In this document: positions 56,069 to 64,000 of the stretch, in pieces
How positions within the stretch are numbered: the stretch's first letter is position 1
How the letters are laid out: the number at the start of each line of letters is the position of its first letter
Source of the DNA: Drosophila pseudoobscura
Lineage: Eukaryota; Arthropoda; Insecta; Diptera; Drosophilidae
Assembly (NCBI RefSeq): GCF_009870125.1
Contig: NC_046683.1
Span: 5,084,001 to 5,148,000, forward strand
DNA length: 64,000 nucleotides
Reading direction: 5' to 3'
The notes under the pieces: model-generated
What the model was told of the DNA's origin: nothing
The model's database searches: none
What the model saw: only the letters and a program-made list of their open reading frames with translations
Program-made: the position numbers and the translations under genes

Positions 56069-57451
56069 TTACTTCATATCGAGCTTATGGTGAGAAAAGA
56101 AGGCTTTGCTGTATTCAAACGTTGAAATCATGATGGCGCAGGCTGGCACCACGCGCAGGATGCGAGGCATAACGCCCATGTAGAGTCCACGGACGCCTTG
56201 CTGGCGGTAGATGTCTGCGAGGCGTGAGAAGACCGACGGTCTGGCTTTGTCTGCATTTTTTGTTTTGCCTCCTGATGACAAATCTTTATAGAGAACATCC
56301 TGGCCCAGCTCAATCTGCGTGTGCGTCGTGATCAAATCGAACGGCATCGTCACGAAGGTAGCCAGCTGGAAAGGACAGGAAAGGACACAATCAAGCTAAA
56401 ATGGCTGGGCTAAAATGCGCACACCACCACCCACCGCTCCGGACACTGCACCCGAAAAAAAGCTGAACCAGAACGTAGGCTCAGTCACGGCAAAGCTCCG
56501 TTTTATTGACTCATACGTCGCCCAGTACGTTCCAGAAAAGGGCGCGTCCCGCAATACAGTGGGCGGCCAACCGCGCCAGAGGCCCAGCACGCCGTGCTGT
56601 CGCACCAGGGTGCGCATCACTCGCCACAGCTCCTCGTATGTTATGTAGCCCGATTGCATCTTGATGCGGACCATCTCAATCGGCGTGATTGCCGTTACGA
56701 CTATGGTGCGCGAGCAAATGCCGGAGGCCATTGGAACAAAATACGGCACCGCCAAAGGTGCCTGTGCCAAATCAAATGACCCCTTAAGGCCGGTCTCCAC
56801 TGTTTGACTGCTTTTACGGGAGTTTGTGTAGAGTTTGGAGAACGAGCTGTTCAGGTACTCGTAGGTGAGGAAGTAGATAATTGTGGAAGGCAGGGCCGAT
56901 ATGAGTGTGGGACTCAGGCCAGACCAGAGGCCGGCTATTCCGCTGCCGCACACTATTTTAAGTAGCGCATCCTGTGGCACACAAGAATTAGATACCAGAG
57001 AGCAATCATGCCATGCAATCACCATTTTCTGTCGCACTTACCATGGCCCCGCGTAGCGGACGCATGTTGCTGATGTCCCTTCCGGGCTTTGGCACGCATT
57101 CGGTGTTCGGTTTGCAGACATGCGTCATCAGGCCATTGTGGAAAACGTAGCACATCTTGGAGATAGTCGGCTTATGGCGCATCGCATGCTGGGTCTGGAC
57201 CCGAGTCTTTACCACCTCCAAGGGCGTCACTGGAGGTTAGCGTGCACGAGCGTAAGATGTAATATCACAGCCACTACGCGAGACCTCTACTCACCCACAA
57301 TCGTCGTAATCAGTCCGCCGACGAGTGCGGATATGACATATTCCATGGGTTTGATCTGGTATCGCGGCTCCTGACTTGGAATCTGTGCCGGTAGATGCAA
57401 CGGAACTTCCTCCACCTCCATCCCCCCCATGCGCGTATCCCCTTTCCCCAT
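56069..57451 (-). CDS. SLC25A39/40-type mitochondrial carrier (right paralogue)
   Basis: Tandem paralogue of the left carrier with all three introns at the same positions and phases. Exons 57295-57451, 57042-57229, 56435-56971 and 56069-56365 give 392 residues. Signatures read TPLEVVKTR, TPIEMVRIK and MPFDLITTH; in the third, the usual basic residue after PxD is Thr, so the matrix salt-bridge network is altered. The first matrix loop keeps cysteines (KMCYVF, HVCKPNTECVPK) in a different arrangement from the left copy. The start MGKGDTRMGG is the first ATG in frame; MGGMEVEE is an alternative. Probably the faster-evolving copy. Confidence 0.9.
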
Positions 57452-58072
57452 CTTTCACTCGATTTGTAGATTTTGTTGGTGGGGCCTTTTCCCCAACTTT
57501 ATATCTCAGGCCGTACGACAGCCGTCACCCATTCAATCGCTTCATATAACTGAGAGACTAGGCTCTTATTTGGGTAAAGCTACAAAAAATGTGGTTTTCT
57601 AAAATGTATTATATTATTATTCCCAAAGCATCTTGATTTGGACATAGAAAAATAGGCACTTTTGATCTCTCTCCACAGCTATCTCAGTTTTTAAGGTAGC
57701 TAACCAGCCCCCAGCCACCAGTTTATGTTCTTCGAGACTGGGATGGGATGGGATGGGTTTTCTTTTGGGGAAACTACCATGTAGAATACAGTCCGAGTGC
57801 GAATACGACAAAAATGATTACGTTTAATTGCGAAAATTATAAATATGAATTAATTTAATCATTTAATCAAATTTAATAATAATTTGCATTACATTTAAGT
57901 TAATTATGAGTAGTAAGTCAGTATCATATTATAGCTTTAAGTCAGAACCAAAAAAGTTAATCATTTTGATAGGATAATCCAATATTATCGGCGTGATGAT
58001 CTGATCTGATCCTTCATCTCTCGCGCCGGAAGGTGGTATGGGATTGGATGGGATGGGATGGTTTGATGGCCT
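57452..58072. other. Spacer between right carrier and HspB8
   Basis: Carrier promoter side, GGGATGGGAT pentamer runs near 57741-57757 and 58036-58060, and AT-rich HspB8 3' UTR. No gene. Confidence 0.5.
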
Positions 58073-61000
58073 TTACTTGTGCGCAATAGGAATCAATGTC
58101 TCGCCGGCGGTGAGGGCTGGCAACGGCGCATCCACTGTTAGAACTCCGTCCTTGCTGAGGGACGAACGGATGGACTCGGGATTCACGCCCTTGGGCAGTA
58201 GAAATTCACGGTTATATTCTCTGTATACGCTCTTTGTGTCCGACTTCTCTTCGTGCTTGGCATGCACCTAAGCGAAAGACAAATTCATAATTAGCAAGGC
58301 AACACCAGAAGCCGCATATCCTCTTGTGCTTACCAATAGCTTCTGGTCAACGGTCTTCACAACAATTTCCTCGGGCGCATACTGGCTGACGTCGAAGCGG
58401 AGCTTTAGCACTTTGTTGTCGCCCTCATCCTGCAACCAGACAATAGAAGGTTAGATCGAAGTCAAACCAAAATCGAAGCGAGCCATGGATGGAGGCATGG
58501 ATGTACGTACCTGTATCAAGGGTGAACTGATGTCGGACACGTAGTTCTGTTGCTTGGGGATTCGCGATGGCAGCGCCGAGTTTGTCGTTGAGCTAAAATA
58601 ATGACATAAGCCAATAGAAAAGTTGCAAATCAATCAAATTAAATGAAAACAAATAGTTTTAAATCAAAATAATTATCCACACTGGGAGGGGGAGTAGGAG
58701 GGAATTTTGTTGTTTTTTGGTGTGTGCGGAAAGTGTTTTGGAATGTGCGCCTACAACGTAGCCTTCATTATAATGGTAATAGTGGTTCGGACTTCCATAT
58801 ATGTATGTACATATATACATATATGCAAAAACATTTCTTTACAATATTTTCGATCAAGCTATTAATTAAAAATAAAACCTGAATTTACTATGCGTCCATT
58901 TTTTGAGTACTCTGGAGGCCACTCATGGATCAGCTGATAGAAGAATTCAATTGGCAGCGCAATTAAATTATAAATATATGTACATATATACATATGTATA
59001 AAGGAAGACTACTATCAAGTGATGCAAATGTGTTTTTTAAAAGTTCTTCTGGGCTTCACTCGACAATTGTCGAATATTTAACATATGTATGTATATGTTT
59101 TCGTGTTTATTTGTTGTGCAGGGGAAATAAATATATATGTATGTAAAACAATCTCTAGTGTAGTGTAACTTATTATTAGACACGAAAACTAATTGCAACG
59201 AAAACCAAAGAAATGATGAACATTTAAACCATTAAAACAGAAACAAAAAATAACCTTTTTTAGTTAGATATTTCTTGTACCTGGTTGTTGTTGTAGTTTT
59301 TTTGGTAGAACTTTTGTTTGTTGATAGAAGACGAGATTATCATAGTTATATAAAATGATTGCGGTAAATTAATTCAATTCAAGCAGCATGTAAGGCGATA
59401 AAAAAGAACGGGAAATACAGAATTATAGCAATCAAGATAAATACACATCTTCATACACATACACAAACATACATATATGTAGATATATGCAAATATATTT
59501 ACTGATCGATTAGTAGAGGGCAACAGTACAAGATTTCGAGAAACTCCATGGGTAATCATGTGTACATACATACATATGCACATACATATATTGTATGTAT
59601 GTACTTTGCGCTTTTTTTTTGCACTCACACCATGTCAGAATGGCCGATCCAATTTCACCGACTAGCGCCAGCTAGCGACGCACCTGTGCGGGAGAAACTC
59701 ATGTACATGTGTACATGTATGTGGAACATACATATGTGTGTGCGAGTCGTGGCCGAGCACTTAGGCTACAATCCCCACCACCTCTCCGTACCGATTCACG
59801 TCGAGCTTATCAGTCGAACCGTTGCTTGGTCTCTCATGGATGGCGCCGACCTTGCTGGGAGTGCGAGGCCAATGATCGCCTGTACAGGGGCAGACCAAGG
59901 TGAATTTAGTAATAAGGTGACGTCTCTCGGCTCTCAGAGAGACTATGGCCGACATTTGCATGCATACTGACAGACGGATGGTCAGCAGATGTGGCGACGG
60001 CGTCACCCTATTAGTAACTCATCTTGCGCAGACATGTGCAAAAAAGTCGACCAAACCTGTCGCGCCAATGAGCAATGCCAATATCCGTTAGATTGGGAAA
60101 GCTCGAGGCGTCTAATCAACAGGGAAGGAGAATTAGGAAAAGGGAATGGCAATATCAGAGGCAGAGACAATCACCTGCAAAAACGGTAATGGTGCCTCTC
60201 GCTACACTCGAACTGGCACACACACACACACGGGCGCCCTATTCTCTTGGCGGACCTGACAAATACACATACACACACACACCAGCATGTTGGCACTGGC
60301 ATTCGGTGTGTTGGCAATAGTGTGAGTGTGCCATGTTCTCGTGCCTCTATCTCTCCGGCATCCGATGGTGATGTCATGCATATTTTTTCGTTATTGAAAA
60401 TCCAAACGCAAGGAAATTAATGAAACGGGAAAGGAAAGAGACATGTGGAGAACGGGCGTAAATAAAACTGCGCTATTTTTGTTGTTTCCCCTCTAAGCTC
60501 GAATTTGTGGAAATGTGTGTGTGTGTGTGTGTCAGCACATGGTTGCAGGGTACAAATTGTATGTAAATATTGATTACTGGCAACAAAATACCGATCATGT
60601 CAAAAAATGATCATGATATCATCTTCTCTCGTTCATTATCATCATCAGCATCGCAGCGAATAATGGCAAGTATGTAAATCATTCATACATATGTATGTAC
60701 ACAAGTACATACATATGTACATAGTTGTGTGCTCATTCTCCCTTGCACTCCGTACCCACAGCGTGCACGAAGATATTTGAATGTGAATGGTTGTAGTAGG
60801 ATATATTTATATTTATTTATGGATGTGTACTTTGTACTATGTACATGGCTAAGATCGATATTCCCTGTATTTATATACATTCCGAAAGCTGGTAACAAAT
60901 AATTATTTGTATGCCCCACTCTATCTGTCTGTGTAACGTACAATTGCGCGGCTCGTGGGGATCCCACGAATTGAATTGAATTTCCAATTCAATTGAATCG

Positions 61001-63038
61001 CTAAAAGCGCTTGTGGTAACTAAATGCGGGGGCGCTACCGGCTATGCGGTTTATATTGAATTGAATTGAACAGGTCCCGATAGGTGCTTCTCAATGCACG
61101 ACTCAGCTGAATGGAAAAAGCGGGTGGCGGATTGAATCAATTACTTTCAATTTGGGTTAAGTACAAAAGATCGAAGAGCGAGGCAGCTTTTGAGGCCAAA
61201 ATGTTGAGAAAATACTAACGGAAAGTCTAGCTGTCTGGACATTCATCGAAACAATTCAAAATATATTTTTATCGAATCGGTTTTGTGTTTACATAGAACA
61301 TACACATATACATATGTTCTCGTATGGAACTGCTATGAACATCTGACACAAATTTTGGCGGAGAGTGGACAATGTATTTGAAAATTGCGGGGGCTAGTGT
61401 GCTATCTCTGGTAAACGATTCGGGACTTGGGCTCTGTGAGTCATCCCATTAGCCTGGTGCTTATTTATCGACGACACGCCACAGTCGCAGATGCCAAAGG
61501 TCGCCACGCATCAATAATTTGTTTTAATAGTCTCCGTCGCCACCCAGCGCACCTGCAGGCAGAGCCCCAAACAGCGTATGTATGTATGTTGGGAGAGGCA
61601 CAGGTGGGGCTACGTGAACAAACCAATTTGGGTTAATTTCCTTTTGTTAAAAACTTTGCTTTCGGTCGGCCCCCGCGAAAGTTGAGCGGCGGTGGGTGGG
61701 TTGGTGGGGAGTCGTAGGCTCGGAGTCCGTTTGCCATGTCCTGCAGACAAGGTTTGTTTTGGACTGGAGCCTAGATTTTTGATGTGGTCATGCAAATGAA
61801 GTGGCATCCACGGCAACGCCAATATCAACAACAACTAGCGAGCAACAGTACACACATCCATATGTATGTATATCGATTATGTCATGGGTCGAGGTCGGAA
61901 GCAAGAAAGCCAGAGATGCTCGTGTCCGTGTCGACATCATTTCTTGCTTGACGTGAGCTCTTAAAACATTTTTGCATCTTTTTTTAAACTGTACTGGCAG
62001 CATTGTCTTTTTGTTTAGTGAATATTCAAATTTAAATCATATTTACACACATATACGAGTATATGTATGTATGTATCTACACAGACACGCACCTCAGGAT
62101 GAGATTTCTGCCATGGCCAGACTATGGCTGCACACATACACACATATGAACATGTAGAAGGCTGCGATGTTAGAGAATTCCGTTATGCCCCATAACAGCG
62201 GTTGCATAAACAGAAGCTCCCCGGGGGGAAAAGGCCGATTGCTAGCCAGAGATGAGGCCGTTCATCGCAAGAGGGATCGTAGGTATACATATATAAATTT
62301 CGGTGATCGGATATATCATATGGCAACCCACAAAACGCCTTTGAACTGCGTGGGTGGGTTGTGATCTGCACTCGTGATGGCGGGTGTAACGCCAAATACA
62401 TTTGGGGTTAGACAGTTGTTCGAGGGGGGGCAGCGACTGCAACGGATAATTTAGACTGATGACTCATCCTCCCCCAGTGCCAAGTGGCAAGAAAAAAGAA
62501 AAGGCCTTGCCTTGCCTTGCCTTAGCCAAGTGTGTGTATGTATTCCAGAGAACGAGAAGGTCGGGGTGGTGGCAATGTGGCAAGATGTGTGCCTATATTT
62601 AGTGCCAAGAAAATATGAGATGAGTTTGCGTCGGCCGACGAGCGGCGAGAAACCGGCCACCGATAATGTAGCACAAGATACATTGCTGCCAGGCAGGCAG
62701 CGTAGAGACCAAAAGTGCTAACGAAACCTTTGAAAATACATACGCACATATACACTTGTAAACATGTACATATGTATGTACGCCGATATCTGTACGATTA
62801 TATTTGGTTAGCTTGCCCGGCACCCCAGATCCATGAAAATCCAAAACCGTGGCGCTCACCTTGTGGACTCGAAAAAGTTTGCCTCCCGGTTCATCAGCTC
62901 GTGGCGGAACTTGGCCATCTCCTCCTCCATTTTGCGCATCTCGGAATCGAATCTTTCCCGAATATTGCTGAACTCCGTATCGATGACGCTGAAGTCGCCC
63001 AGTTTGATGGGGATATTCCTCTTATTGGCTTCGGCCAT
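58073..63038 (-). CDS. HspB8: Small heat-shock protein HspB8 (CG14207)
   Basis: Alpha-crystallin family chaperone, partner of the BAG3 homologue Starvin in chaperone-assisted autophagy. Constitutive exons 62860-63038, 58511-58592, 58334-58429 and 58073-58267 give 183 residues. Exon 1 is a charged N-terminal coiled segment (IRERFDSEMRKMEEEMAKFR). The alpha-crystallin domain runs from DNKVLKLRFDVSQYAPEEIVVK through REFLLPKGVNPESIRSSLSK to DGVLTVDAPLP. The C-terminal IPI in ETLIPIAHK is the IxI oligomerisation motif. The first intron is 4.3 kb and holds a likely 30-base cassette exon. No clear heat-shock element was seen in the upstream bases. Confidence 0.93.
59281..59310 (-). other. HspB8: Predicted alternative 30-base microexon of HspB8
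   Basis: On the minus strand an acceptor CAACAAACAAAAG precedes 30 bases that end at CCAG|GTACAAG. Inserted between exons 1 and 2 it keeps frame and adds ten residues (Ser/Thr/Lys-rich, STKKTTTTT-like). I recall two D. melanogaster isoforms of CG14207 differing by about nine residues at this place, which agrees. Confidence 0.55.
60515..60532. repeat. (GT)9 microsatellite
   Basis: Seen directly inside the HspB8 intron. Confidence 0.9.
62505..62524. repeat. CCTTG pentamer x4
   Basis: Short tandem run inside the HspB8 intron. Confidence 0.9.
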
Positions 63039-64000
63039 TTTTGATTTCCTCGAGTTTCTGTGGTGGTTGCGTTGAGCTACAAATAGCTCAATAAAAACAC
63101 ACGGCAAAGTTGTCGCTTCTGCTTTTGTGGTGGTGGTGTTTTCTTTAACTTGGACCCGTTCGAAGAGCTCCCGAGTTTATGCACTTGTAATCAACCGACT
63201 TGACGAAGCAACCAACAAAAAAAATTAAGCAATACAATGTATTTTTAATATTTATATATGTATGCACGTGTATGCGTGTCAGCGCGAAGTACGATTTGCC
63301 GCGTTTTTGTTCTGTTTAATTTAATTTAAATTTAATTCTGTATCGTGCTGACGCTTTTATAGTAAAAATGTTGGGGGCATGCCTTTTCTTTCAAAAACAC
63401 CCGCAATGTTGCTGGTCGAAAATACACATGTTGCTAGTAAACATGTTGCCGGCAAGGCAAGAAAGGTATGGACAACAAGCAAAACGGACCGAAAAATCCA
63501 ACGCATGCAAGGTAAAATCCACCCCAATTCATAATATACCGTGATTTGGCAGGGCCTGTACGAAATCGTGCTCTCTTTCTCTCACTCTCCCACTCTCTCA
63601 TGAATCCATTCAACCACTCTTAGGGCTGCCGATTTCGCTTTTTTCCCGTCAGATCTGGCTTTTTTGCGGAAAGCAGGAATTCATTTAATAAAATGGGAAA
63701 ACATCAGCGACGCTAATAAGTGTTGGAGTGAGGTATACTTTTATAAAGATTCTGGTGGCAACCGCGGATTTTTTGAGCTGGCACCTGTTGCCCTCAAAAT
63801 GTTATCATTGCCGTGGTCAAACGCAAAAATCGATTATTCGATTATAATAAAAAAATAACCATTGACTACGCTTTTGCTCTGAAATATTTGAGCTTTTTTT
63901 CGTGTTCTTCAAGCTAAGAAAATATTTTTTCCCCGCTGAAAAGTTGGCAGTACTGACCACTTTACTCAGTTTTTTTCTCTCAAATGTAACAAAATAACTG
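63039..64000. other. HspB8 upstream region to window end
   Basis: 5' UTR and promoter of HspB8, then AT-rich sequence with a CTCTCT run at about 63571-63600. A 64-codon plus-strand frame at 63664 has no resemblance to any family known to me and is not called. Confidence 0.5.

Larger units (their letters stand above)
58593..62859 (-). other. HspB8: First intron of HspB8
   Basis: Large intron filled with TATGTACATATG-type microsatellites (for example 58798-58825, 58975-59000 and 60683-60725), CA runs, CAATTCAATTGAATTG-type near-palindromes at about 60970-61000, and one predicted microexon. No nested gene with family resemblance was found on either strand. Confidence 0.75.

Noticed and set aside
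63664-63858. 64-codon plus-strand frame near the window end
   Set aside because: No resemblance, no start context, AT-rich chance frame.

Overview
The window is nuclear DNA of a fruit fly. Introns are short with GT-AG borders, intergenic DNA is AT-rich, opa (CAG) repeats and CA/TATGTA microsatellites are common, promoters carry DRE (TATCGATA) and other fly core motifs, and almost every gene matches a Drosophila family. As I recall the D. melanogaster map, all these genes are X-linked there (Muller A), but they come from two places: Hsp60A and Rpt3 from about 10A-B, and Sec61gamma, Rcd-1, e(y)3, Naa20, Tim9b and HspB8 from about 18D-E. A non-melanogaster species with a reshuffled X, for example of the obscura group, is likely but not proven. 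I see no rRNA, tRNA, CRISPR or retrovirus-like element.

Layout. The left end is a dispersed repeat that runs off the window. Then come Hsp60A, a mariner fossil, a very large minus-strand C2H2 zinc-finger gene, Rpt3 and SrpRalpha (convergent), Sec61gamma and Rcd-1 (divergent), and a PHOSPHO-type phosphatase on the minus strand. A second, inverted copy of the left-end repeat follows. Next come the long e(y)3 (SAYP) gene, a second PHOSPHO-type phosphatase, a DUSP12/YVH1 phosphatase divergent from Naa20, a thioredoxin-domain gene, Tim9b with Pstk close behind it, a CCDC86/Cgr1 gene, an intact gene made from a Tc1-like transposase, two tandem SLC25A39/40-type carriers, and HspB8 with a 4.3 kb first intron.

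The genes are mostly housekeeping: protein folding (Hsp60A, HspB8), proteasome (Rpt3), ER targeting and translocation (SrpRalpha, Sec61gamma), mitochondrial import and transport (Tim9b, two carriers), mRNA decay (Rcd-1), N-terminal acetylation (Naa20), ribosome biogenesis (CCDC86, DUSP12), selenocysteine-tRNA synthesis (Pstk) and chromatin (e(y)3). They do not form one pathway. Several pairs share short divergent promoters with DRE motifs.

The most unusual item is the Tc1-derived gene at 52062-53123. It has an uninterrupted 353-residue frame and an intact DNA-binding half, but all three DDE catalytic positions are replaced. It also has a likely 5' UTR intron and a promoter region shared with the divergent CCDC86 gene. 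This fits a domesticated transposase. The second most unusual item is the inverted pair of 1-1.5 kb repeats, each lying immediately upstream of a gene with the same end facing the promoter.
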